From positions 1 to 51,183 of the forward strand of contig JAZHEJ010000062.1 of assembly GCA_036679665.1 (NCBI GenBank): 51,183 nt of DNA. The letters run 5' to 3'. The first letter of the stretch is position 1. Every line of letters begins with the position of its first letter. Positions 8,171-15,955 of this stretch are shown piece by piece. Position numbers and translations under genes: made by a program. The notes under the pieces are model-generated. The model was not told the DNA's origin, did no database searches, and saw nothing but the letters and a program-made list of their open reading frames with translations. The DNA is from Tethybacter castelli. Its GTDB lineage: Bacteria; Pseudomonadota; Gammaproteobacteria; Tethybacterales; Tethybacteraceae.

Positions 8171-9549
8171 TCGACTCGAACGCTGTTGACAATCGCGCGG
8201 TCCCGGTTGATGAGCTCATTAACCAGTTGACCGATTACATCATGGTGCCGCCGCCGCCTTCAGAAGAAGCGCTCAAAACCGCCAAGTTATGTCTGCTAGA
8301 TAGTATCGGTTGCGCCCAAGGTGCGAAAACCATTGGCGCCGGTGATCGATTGGATCCGGTTAAAGCCGCATTCGACAACGGCATTTTGATCAGATGGCTG
8401 GACTTCAACGATACGTGGCTGGCCGCTGAATGGGGCCATCCGTCTGACAACTTGGGCGGCTTGCTCGCGGTCGCTGACTTTCGTTGCCGCAATTTGGGTG
8501 CGTTTGGTTTGAAACAGAAAGTTAGCGTAGGCCAACTGCTTAGGCTGGCGATACAAGCGCATGAAATTCAAGGAGTACTGGCGCTGGAAAACTCTTTTAA
8601 CCGCATTGGTATAGATCATGTGCTGTTGGTTAAGGTTGCCACCGCCGGTTTGATTGCCAAATTGATCAGCGATGACGCCGAAGCGGTGACCAGCGCGCTG
8701 ACGCATGCCTGGGTTGACGGACACAGTTTGCGCACTTACCGTCACTCACCGAACACTTCTTCGCGCAAATCTTGGGCGGCCGGCGACGCGACTAGCCGCG
8801 GCGTACGCTTGGCGCTTATGGCAACTCAGGCGAATATTCCGGCGTTACCTTCAGTACTCAGCGCGCCGCGCTGGGGATTTGCGGATGTGTTGATGGGAGG
8901 CGAGTTGCCCAAACTGGGAAGGGAGCTGGGTTGTTACGTGATGGAAAATATTTTGTTCAAAGTTGCTTATCCGGCGGAATTTCACGCCCAAACCGCAGTT
9001 GAATGTGCGGTGAGATTACACCCTGACGTACGCGATCGGATTGATAAGATAGCGCGCATTGATTTGCGCACCCAAGAATCGGCGTTGCGAATTATTTCCA
9101 AGACCGGTGAGCTGCGCAATTTCGCGGATCGCGATCACTGTCTACAATACATGGTTGCCGTCGCGTTGCTTGAAGGGGATTTACGCGCGGAACACTATTT
9201 GGATGATTATGCCGCAAATCAAAAAATTGACAGATTGCGTGAATTGATCGTGGCTTCCGAAGAGCCGCGTTACAGTGTTGATTATTTGGATCCGAACAAG
9301 CGTTCAATCGCATGTGCGATGCGGGTGGGATTCGACGACGGCAGCGCGACTGAAACCATCGAGATAGAGTATCCGCTAGGACATCGCCGGCGGCGCGAGG
9401 AAGCTGAGCCGCTACTGATTGATAAATTCCGCACCGCCGCGCTTAGCCGGCTAGGTGCCACCAAAGCTGAACAACTCCTGGCCGCGTTCAGCGATACAAA
9501 GCAGTTGGCCGCAATGGGCGTGGATGAGTTGGTGGATTTAACCAGTTAA
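8167..9549 (+). CDS. prpD: 2-methylcitrate dehydratase (MmgE/PrpD family)
   Basis: Dehydrates 2-methylcitrate to 2-methyl-cis-aconitate. The 460 residues match PrpD closely through IRWLDFNDTWLAAEWGH, GHSLRTYRHSPNTSSRKSW and ADRDHCLQYMVA. Compared with my recollection of E. coli PrpD (483 aa), about 23 residues are missing between DSIGC (near residue 45) and LDPVKAAF. This in-frame gap removes a loop that holds a conserved GP.VPGT-like stretch. All other conserved blocks are intact, so I still call it functional. Its ATG overlaps the stop of the upstream gene. No aconitase (acnD/acnB) gene for the following hydration is present in the window. Confidence 0.93.
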   Translation: MIDSNAVDNRAVPVDELINQLTDYIMVPPPPSEEALKTAKLCLLDSIGCAQGAKTIGAGDRLDPVKAAFDNGILIRWLDFNDTWLAAEWGHPSDNLGGLLAVADFRCRNLGAFGLKQKVSVGQLLRLAIQAHEIQGVLALENSFNRIGIDHVLLVKVATAGLIAKLISDDAEAVTSALTHAWVDGHSLRTYRHSPNTSSRKSWAAGDATSRGVRLALMATQANIPALPSVLSAPRWGFADVLMGGELPKLGRELGCYVMENILFKVAYPAEFHAQTAVECAVRLHPDVRDRIDKIARIDLRTQESALRIISKTGELRNFADRDHCLQYMVAVALLEGDLRAEHYLDDYAANQKIDRLRELIVASEEPRYSVDYLDPNKRSIACAMRVGFDDGSATETIEIEYPLGHRRRREEAEPLLIDKFRTAALSRLGATKAEQLLAAFSDTKQLAAMGVDELVDLTS

Positions 9550-9563
9550 ACCGGTATTAGATT

Positions 9564-10787
9564 TTGATAAGAAAAAGATATAACACGCTACGAATTTTTT
9601 TACGCACCAATGTGGGTGCGAGTTGTTTGCTTTTTACCGCCGCGGTTGCCGCGATTTTGGCCGCTAATTCTCCGCTGGAAAAATATTACGAAGCGCTGTT
9701 GCATGCTGACGTCTCGTTCGGGATTGGCGAATTTACATTGATCAAGCCGTTTGGGCATTTTGTCAATGACGGGTTAATGGCGATTTTCTTTTTGCTGGTA
9801 GGCTTGGAGATCAAGCGTGAATTACGCACCGGCGAGTTGTCGAGCTGGCGCATCGCGTTATTGCCGGTAATCGCCGCGGTGGGTGGGGTGATTGTTCCGG
9901 CTTTGATTTTCGTCGGGGCCAACTACGGCGACAGCATCGCTTTGCGCGGCTGGGCGGTGCCGGTTGCGACTGACATCGCCTTTTCGTTGGGAGTGCTCGC
10001 TTTATTGGGCGCGCGGGTGCCGCTGTCGCTAAAAGTATTGCTAACCGCAATCGCGGTGATTGACGATCTGATCGCAATCCTTATTATCGCGCTTTTTTAC
10101 TCCGCGGAAATCAATGCGGGTTTGCTAGGCTACGCTTTGGTGGTTTTATGTGCGATGGTGGTGTTGAATCTTGGCAATGTCCGGAGCCGAATGCCGTACC
10201 TATTATTGGGTTTTGTGCTATGGTTATTAATGCTCAAGTCAGGCGTGCACGCCACAATCGCAGGTGTGCTGACCGCGCTGTTCATACCACATCGCACCAA
10301 AGAAGATGATGATAAGGAAACCCCGCTTGTGCTCCTTGAGCGAGTGTTACACACTCCGGTGACTTATCTGATTTTGCCGATTTTTGCATTTGCCAATGCC
10401 GGAGTTAATCTGAGCGGTATTAGCCCTGATGTGATATTTACTGAAAGAGTGGCCGCCGGGATCGTTTTCGGGTTGTTCGTTGGCAAGCCGATAGGGATAT
10501 TTTTGGCGTGTCGTCTAGCGGTTCGAATGAGGATATGTGAAATGCCGCCAAACTGCAACTGGCCGGTATTGATAGGGATCGCGTTTATGTGCGGAATAGG
10601 ATTTACCGTCAGCTTGTTTATAGGTAATCTTGCCTATTTAGGTGTCGCTAGCGACTATTTGGTGAATTTGGTGAAAATTGGCGTTTTTGCCGGCTCTGCG
10701 ATGTCTGGTTTGGCCGGATATTTCTTGTTACATTATTTACTGGATCGGCGTAAAACATCACCGACACCGGTGTCGTCATCCAATTAG
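9564..10787 (+). CDS. nhaA: Na+/H+ antiporter NhaA
   Basis: Inner-membrane antiporter that exports Na+ in exchange for protons. The 407 residues contain the NhaA hallmarks: FFLLVGLEIKREL, VPVATDIAFSLGVLALLG with the transport Asp of the TDIAF motif, and IAVIDDLIAI with the paired Asp residues. LILPIFAFANAGV and CGIGFTVSLFIGNLAY follow. The only start giving the complete first helix is the TTG at 9564; no clear ribosome binding site precedes it. It follows prpD by 14 bases and may be read through from the prp genes. Confidence 0.93.
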   Translation: MIRKRYNTLRIFLRTNVGASCLLFTAAVAAILAANSPLEKYYEALLHADVSFGIGEFTLIKPFGHFVNDGLMAIFFLLVGLEIKRELRTGELSSWRIALLPVIAAVGGVIVPALIFVGANYGDSIALRGWAVPVATDIAFSLGVLALLGARVPLSLKVLLTAIAVIDDLIAILIIALFYSAEINAGLLGYALVVLCAMVVLNLGNVRSRMPYLLLGFVLWLLMLKSGVHATIAGVLTALFIPHRTKEDDDKETPLVLLERVLHTPVTYLILPIFAFANAGVNLSGISPDVIFTERVAAGIVFGLFVGKPIGIFLACRLAVRMRICEMPPNCNWPVLIGIAFMCGIGFTVSLFIGNLAYLGVASDYLVNLVKIGVFAGSAMSGLAGYFLLHYLLDRRKTSPTPVSSSN

Positions 10788-10892
10788 TAAATAAACAGTT
10801 GCTTTGAAATAATCGTCGGCGCCTAAAAAAATGAGCTGGCGATTTTGCTTGTGACGATAGCCGACTTGAAACGCCTTAGGGTGGCTAAAGTT

Positions 10893-12035
10893 GTGCCAAC
10901 TCGCTTTGAGCGTATATTGCGATCAGGCTTGGTATTAGCGGTTGCGTCGATACTCGGAATATCGGCACATTGCGCGGAGTTGATCGTCGCAGGCACATAT
11001 GCGGATACGTTTGCGATGCGCCGTGTTGCTAGCGGCTGGGAAAATGCGACAGGTCATCGTTTAACTTGGCTTGATTCGACCACTAGTGATACGTCTGCCG
11101 ATATTTATTTGCTGGCCGCGCACGAAGCGCGTAAGAAAATCAGCGCCGGTGAAGCGCTGGTAATACGCGACCGGACCGAAGACGACCAAAGGCGGTTAGC
11201 TCCGCTTTTGACCGCGGGCTTCGCGCGCGATTTGCCGCAAGAATGGGACGCCATGCCGCTGGCGACAGATCTGCCGCTTATGGCGCTTGACCTGCGGCGA
11301 CTAGAGGCGCGGGGTTTGCGTATTCCCGATGGAAACATGCGTTGGCCTGAAATTATTCAATTGGCGGCGCAGTTGACTGATCCTATTGGTAATGTGCACG
11401 GGTTATGTATTGCCCCGCAATTTCAGCATGCAACCTTATTGCGCGCAATGCTAAGCGACGCTGACTTGCCGTGGTTGGATGCGACTAGCGGCGAGCCGTT
11501 TAGCGGCGACAACTGGCAAATGGTGGCGGAAAATTACGCGCGCTTTATCGCGCAAGTCGGTCCGGCCAACGCTGCATGGTTTAGCGAAGCGGATTTCGCG
11601 CGTCTGCGCAAAGCGAAGCGTTGCGCCATGTGGCTGATACCTTGGCGCCAAGCCGAAGAAGATTCCGCGACGCTGGTCATGGCGGTGCCCGGCGCCGCCG
11701 CTTTTGTCGCCAAATCTCAACGCGTGCTGGTGCTGTCGGCAAGCAGTCCTAGCGCCGCCGCAGTTGATTTCGCATGGTGGACGGCCAGCGCGCAATTTAC
11801 TGATCTGGCAGACAACGTCGGGGTACGCCTGTTACCGCCCCAGCCGGTTATCGGCAGCAAAGAGGGCGCGTTAAGCGCAATGTTTCAACAGCAAGGGCCC
11901 CGGCCGCCGCAGCTTGATCTTAATTGGGATGATCTGGATCGCCACGCTCAGCCACCCCTAAATGATCTTATTAATGGTTTGATTCCCGCAGATGAGGCGC
12001 TTAATAAAATTCAAGAAACGCTCAAGGAAAATTAA
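10893..12035 (+). CDS. Periplasmic solute-binding-like protein
   Basis: A protein of about 380 residues with a signal peptide: a basic start, a hydrophobic core LVLAVASILGIS and a probable cleavage after HCA, leaving mature ELIVAG. The mature part looks like a type 1 extracellular solute-binding protein: VAGTYADTF near the start, PLATDLPLMALDLRRLEARGL and a late substrate-domain helix. No transport ATPase or permease gene is adjacent, so the ligand is unknown. I choose GTG at 10893 because AGGGTGG lies 8 bases before it and it gives a compact signal peptide; a TTG at 10845 is the longer option. Its stop overlaps the panC stop on the other strand. Confidence 0.65.
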   Translation: MPTRFERILRSGLVLAVASILGISAHCAELIVAGTYADTFAMRRVASGWENATGHRLTWLDSTTSDTSADIYLLAAHEARKKISAGEALVIRDRTEDDQRRLAPLLTAGFARDLPQEWDAMPLATDLPLMALDLRRLEARGLRIPDGNMRWPEIIQLAAQLTDPIGNVHGLCIAPQFQHATLLRAMLSDADLPWLDATSGEPFSGDNWQMVAENYARFIAQVGPANAAWFSEADFARLRKAKRCAMWLIPWRQAEEDSATLVMAVPGAAAFVAKSQRVLVLSASSPSAAAVDFAWWTASAQFTDLADNVGVRLLPPQPVIGSKEGALSAMFQQQGPRPPQLDLNWDDLDRHAQPPLNDLINGLIPADEALNKIQETLKEN

Positions 12036-12877
12036 TCGCCGACTGCAACATTGTCGATAAGGCGTACGTTACCGAGACTGGCCGCGCCGAACACGAGCAA
12101 TGAAGTGTTGTTAGCTTTGGGGTGCGCGACAAGATCGTGATCGCGACATTCGACATAATCAACGACGAAACCCGCTTGTTGCAACTTGGCCTTTGCCGTT
12201 TGACAGGCATTATGCGCACTGATGCCATCGGCAATAGATTTTGCGGCCGTAGATAGCTGTGCGTAAAGTTGCGGTGCGATGGTACGCTGTTGCAAACTTA
12301 AATGAGCGTTGCGTGAGCTATAAGCGAGCATATCCGGTTCGCGGACGATTGGAATATCGTGGATCGCAATCTGCAAATCAAGCTGTTTAACCATGGCTCG
12401 GATCAGCTGAAGCTGTTGAAAATCTTTACGACCGAACACGGCGGTGCGGGCGCGAGTTTGGTTGAACAGCTTGAGTACCAATGTAAGCACTCCGGTGAAA
12501 TGACCTGGCCTGCTTCGACCGCACAATATAGTTTCGTAGCGTGGCGCGTGAATCAAAATTTCTTGTTTTTGCGCATAGATAGAGCTACTTTCCGGCACAT
12601 AACAAACGTCGGCCAAATCACCCAGCTTAGCCAAATCTTCATCTAGCCGGCGCGGGTAGCGAGCAAAATCTTCGTCGGAACCAAATTGCAACGGGTTGAC
12701 AAAAATACTCACGCATACCGCAGCTTTGCTATCGTGGTCGGCGAGCTTACGCGCTTTTGTTACCAATGCCAGATGGCCCGCGTGCAAACCGCCCATTGTC
12801 GGGACCAGGATTATTTGTCGACTCTGGCAAAGTTCGCGAAAAGCAGCCGGGGTTGTCGCAACCGCCGGGCGGGTCAT
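12032..12877 (-). CDS. panC: Pantothenate synthetase
   Basis: Joins pantoate and beta-alanine with ATP to make pantothenate, the precursor of coenzyme A. The 281 residues have the nucleotidyltransferase signature PTMGGLHAGHLALV near residues 26-39. FVNPLQFGSDEDFARYPR, GRSRPGHFTGVLT and FGRKDFQQLQLI follow, and the C-terminal half is the expected beta-alanine-side domain. Length is normal. The ATG overlaps the panB stop by 4 bases, so panB-panC are coupled. It converges on the solute-binding gene with the two stop codons overlapping. Confidence 0.96.
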   Translation of the reverse strand: MTRPAVATTPAAFRELCQSRQIILVPTMGGLHAGHLALVTKARKLADHDSKAAVCVSIFVNPLQFGSDEDFARYPRRLDEDLAKLGDLADVCYVPESSSIYAQKQEILIHAPRYETILCGRSRPGHFTGVLTLVLKLFNQTRARTAVFGRKDFQQLQLIRAMVKQLDLQIAIHDIPIVREPDMLAYSSRNAHLSLQQRTIAPQLYAQLSTAAKSIADGISAHNACQTAKAKLQQAGFVVDYVECRDHDLVAHPKANNTSLLVFGAASLGNVRLIDNVAVGD

Positions 12878-13659
12878 TCTAGTATGTTCTCATCTCCGGG
12901 AAAATCGCCCGCTTTGACTTGGGTAACGTATGAGCTCAATGCGGCAAGAATAGAGTCGTTGCCGGTAAGAAAATTTTTGCTGAATTTAGGCGGGTTCGGA
13001 TAAATGCCAAGCATGTCGTACAGAACTAAAATCTGTCCGTCGCATTCTCGTCCGGCGCCGATTCCGATCGTCGCGCTGGAAACTTCCGCGGTGATGCGTT
13101 GCGCCAATTGGGCCGGAACTTTTTCGATTACGATCAAGACCGCCCCGGCGGAACTGGTTTCTTTGGCGTCGTTGAGTACCGCGGCGGCGGAATCTTCGCT
13201 TCGCCCTTGCATGGTGAAACCGGTTATCAGCGACGATTGCGGCAATAACCCGACATGTGCACAGACCGGTATCGCCCTAACGGTTAGGTAGGCGATGGTT
13301 TCGGCCATATGCGCGCCGCCTTCAAGTTTGACCATGTCAGCGCCGGCGGCAATAAATCGAGTCGCGGAACTGAAAGCTTGGGCGGGCGAATTTTCATAGC
13401 AGCCGAAGGGCATGTCGGCGATGATATGCAAGTTCGGCGCGCCGCGGGCAACGCAAGAAACATGGTAGGCGATATCACGGACGGTAACTTCTTGGGTGCG
13501 GGATCGGCCTTGAACGACCATGCCAAGCGAGTCGCCGACTAGTACCGTGTCGCAGCCCGCCTGAGCCAACAATGCGGCAAAAGATGCGTCGTAAGCGGTC
13601 AAGGCAGCAATTTTTTCTCCTGCCGCCTTCATTTTGCCAAAAGTACGGGCGCGTTTCAT
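12874..13659 (-). CDS. panB: 3-methyl-2-oxobutanoate hydroxymethyltransferase
   Basis: Transfers a hydroxymethyl group from methylene-tetrahydrofolate to alpha-ketoisovalerate, the first committed step to pantothenate. Typical motifs are LTAYDASFAALLAQAG, VLVGDSLGMVVQGR, ADMVKLEGGAHMAE, HVGLLPQS and GIGAGRECDGQILVLYDMLG. I place the start at the ATG ending at 13659, giving about 261 residues and following the gor stop by 4 bases. A TTG 21 bases upstream would overlap gor and adds no conserved sequence. The gor-panB-panC spacing suggests one transcript. Confidence 0.96.
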   Translation of the reverse strand: MKRARTFGKMKAAGEKIAALTAYDASFAALLAQAGCDTVLVGDSLGMVVQGRSRTQEVTVRDIAYHVSCVARGAPNLHIIADMPFGCYENSPAQAFSSATRFIAAGADMVKLEGGAHMAETIAYLTVRAIPVCAHVGLLPQSSLITGFTMQGRSEDSAAAVLNDAKETSSAGAVLIVIEKVPAQLAQRITAEVSSATIGIGAGRECDGQILVLYDMLGIYPNPPKFSKNFLTGNDSILAALSSYVTQVKAGDFPGDENILE

Positions 13660-13663
13660 AAAG

Positions 13664-15010
13664 TTAGCGCATTGAAACAAATTCTTCCGCTGAGGTAGGG
13701 TGAATACCTATCGTTGCGTCGAAGTCGAGTTTGGTTGCTTTTTTGGCCACCGCCACGGCAATTCCCTGCATTAATTCACCGGCGTCAGGGCCGACCATAT
13801 GTGCGCCTAACACTTTGCCGCCCCCGGCTTCGAAAATCAGTTTAACCATTGATTGTTCGCCTCGTCCGGTTAGCGAATGACGCATCGGGCGGAAAGTGCT
13901 GACACAACATTCGCAATCCGGATACAGTTCGCGCGCTTTAGCTTCAGTCAAGCCGACGGTACTGATATTGGGATGAGTAAATACCGCGGTTGGAATCAAA
14001 TCGTAATCAACCGGGGGCGCAAAACCACCAAAGCGCTGAGCCACGCAATACATCGCCTCGGCAATGGCGACCGGAGTAAGCGCAACTTTGCCGATGACAT
14101 CCCCCACCGCCATCACACAAGGCACATTGCTTTGGTAGTTCTCATCGACGGGTAATTCGCCGCGCTTGCCGATCACCACGCCTGATTCTTCTAGGCCCAG
14201 GCCTTCAACATTGGGGCTACGGCCAGTGGCGGACAGAAAAATATCGGCTTCAAGCGGCTCGCCTTGAGCAAATTGTGCCAATAACCCCGTGTTAGTTTTG
14301 CTCAACTTGCTAAGCGGGCTGTCAAGCCGCAATTCAATGCCCTGGCGCCGCATTTCCGCGATCAAAAGTTCCTGAATCGAGATGTCAAAATTCTTTAATA
14401 CCGTGGGGCCGCGATGCACCAAGGTGGTGCGTACGCCCATCCCGGCTAAGATGCACGCGAATTCGACCGCGATATAACCGGCGCCGGATACGATCGCGCG
14501 TTCAGGCAGTTTAGGCAAAGAGAAAATATCGTCGGACACAAAAGCATGTTCGGCCAAGCCCGGGGTGTCAGGCACCTGCGGCTTGCTGCCGGTGGCGATC
14601 AAAATATTTTTAGCGTTATATTCCTTGTCACCGGCGATAACGCGATTCGGACCTGTTAGTCGAGCTCGATCTTTGACGATCTCGACCCCGGCCTTGGTTA
14701 AATTATCGGCATAGATGTTGTTGAGACGCTTGATTTCAGCATCCTTGTTATCGCGCATCCGCGCCCAGTCAAACTCCAGCGCAGCCCCGGCGGGTAATGT
14801 CCAACCGTAGCCTACAGCGTCTTCAATGTCGTGTCCGTACGAGGACGCATACGACATCAATTTTTTGGGTACGCAACCTAAGTTGACGCAAGTTCCACCC
14901 AACCGCGAATTTTCAGCTAAAACCACCCTGGCGCCGCGTTGCGCCGCCATCCGCGCCCCGCGAACCCCGCCTGAGCCGCCACCTATTACAAATAAATCTA
15001 TTTCGGTCAT
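13664..15010 (-). CDS. gor: Glutathione-disulfide reductase
   Basis: NADPH- and FAD-dependent reductase that keeps glutathione reduced in the cytosol. The 448 residues match E. coli Gor (450). The FAD motif is GGGSGGVRGA. The redox pair Cys41/Cys46 lies in GGTCVNLGCVPKK, and the catalytic His437 in GIHPTSAEEF. The second nucleotide site begins GAGYIAVEFA. In the NADPH-phosphate region the sequence reads HRGPTVLKNFD: one Arg is present and a Lys stands where a second Arg is usual. The cysteine-region sequence and the end GIHPTSAEEFVSM separate it from dihydrolipoamide dehydrogenase and mercuric reductase. Confidence 0.92.
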   Translation of the reverse strand: MTEIDLFVIGGGSGGVRGARMAAQRGARVVLAENSRLGGTCVNLGCVPKKLMSYASSYGHDIEDAVGYGWTLPAGAALEFDWARMRDNKDAEIKRLNNIYADNLTKAGVEIVKDRARLTGPNRVIAGDKEYNAKNILIATGSKPQVPDTPGLAEHAFVSDDIFSLPKLPERAIVSGAGYIAVEFACILAGMGVRTTLVHRGPTVLKNFDISIQELLIAEMRRQGIELRLDSPLSKLSKTNTGLLAQFAQGEPLEADIFLSATGRSPNVEGLGLEESGVVIGKRGELPVDENYQSNVPCVMAVGDVIGKVALTPVAIAEAMYCVAQRFGGFAPPVDYDLIPTAVFTHPNISTVGLTEAKARELYPDCECCVSTFRPMRHSLTGRGEQSMVKLIFEAGGGKVLGAHMVGPDAGELMQGIAVAVAKKATKLDFDATIGIHPTSAEEFVSMR

Positions 15011-15069
15011 GCCATATTGCCACGCAGTAAATTATCGCACACCAAATAAGCGATGCGACGATCAAAAAT

Positions 15070-15516
15070 CTAGCGCATGCCGGTTGATCCAAAGCCTGCC
15101 GCGCCGCGCTCGCTTGTGTTGTCGAAAGCTTGCGTGGCGAAAAGTCGCGCACAAAATATCGGTATAAACAGCAACTGACATATGCGCGAATACGGCTTGA
15201 TAACGAAGTCGGTGTCGCTACGATTCCAAAGGCCGGCTTTGATCTCACCGGTATAGTCCGAGTCGATAATTCCAACCAAGTTGGCAAGCACGACGCCATG
15301 GTTAATTCCCAATCCGGATCGTGGAGCGAGCAAACCGCAAATATCCGGCCGGTCGATGTGGATCGCAATTCCGGTGGAGACAACTTTACTTTGGCGACTA
15401 GGCAAAGCCAGCGGCGAGCTTATACAAGCGCGCAGGTCGTATCCCGCGGCTCCCGTCGTGGCCCGGAACGGTTGAAGCTCAGGCTTATCGCGCAGGTGCG
15501 GATCCAAAAGCACCAT
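15070..15516 (-). CDS. dut: dUTP diphosphatase
   Basis: Hydrolyses dUTP to dUMP and pyrophosphate, keeping uracil out of DNA and supplying thymidylate synthesis. All five trimeric dUTPase motifs are present in order: AGYDLRA, PRSGLG, GIIDSDYTGEIKAGLWN, RICQLLFIP and the C-terminal RGAAGFGSTG. The frame is open further upstream into the preceding gene, but the ATG ending at 15516 gives 148 residues, the normal size. It lies about 31 bases after the stop of the small membrane protein gene on the same strand. Confidence 0.95.
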   Translation of the reverse strand: MVLLDPHLRDKPELQPFRATTGAAGYDLRACISSPLALPSRQSKVVSTGIAIHIDRPDICGLLAPRSGLGINHGVVLANLVGIIDSDYTGEIKAGLWNRSDTDFVIKPYSRICQLLFIPIFCARLFATQAFDNTSERGAAGFGSTGMR

Positions 15517-15547
15517 TTCGATAGCCAGCTCATCGGCCGGGAGCTGA

Positions 15548-15913
15548 TCAGTGAGTGTAATTGACCGGATCCCGCACGAAAGCCAATCCGTCAGCGATGG
15601 TCCAGTTTGGTTTCCATCCTCCGCGAATGAGTGCCTGACACACCGGCTCATCGTCCGGTTTAAGTATTGATTTGCTACCTTTCAACAGCTGATATCTGCC
15701 ATAGACTGCAAGGCAGTAATTTTTGATAAGGGCCCGGTCGCGCTCAGGTAGCGGGGCGAAATCAACCAATATTTCGACCTGGAACTGATCACCGAATACC
15801 CGTAAAGCATGCTGAGCGTTAACGTTAGCCAGCAAGCTGTGGTGGACGCCGCGCTGCTGAAAAAAATACGACAGCCCGATTACCGCTACGATTGCAACTA
15901 CTATCTTGAACAT
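15548..15913 (-). CDS. Small protein with N-terminal membrane segment
   Basis: A 121-residue protein. An N-terminal hydrophobic helix (IVVAIVAVIGLSYFF) is either a membrane anchor or an uncleaved signal. A soluble domain follows, with AQHALRVFGDQFQVEILVDF, ERDRALIKNYCLAVYGRYQLL and a C-terminal part ending FVRDPVNYTH. Two Cys residues lie in the soluble part. I do not recognise a family. It sits between secA and dut on the same strand. Confidence 0.6.
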   Translation of the reverse strand: MFKIVVAIVAVIGLSYFFQQRGVHHSLLANVNAQHALRVFGDQFQVEILVDFAPLPERDRALIKNYCLAVYGRYQLLKGSKSILKPDDEPVCQALIRGGWKPNWTIADGLAFVRDPVNYTH

Positions 15914-15955
15914 CGCCGAAAGTTTGTGCTTGTCAATTATTCTATATCGCGTAGC

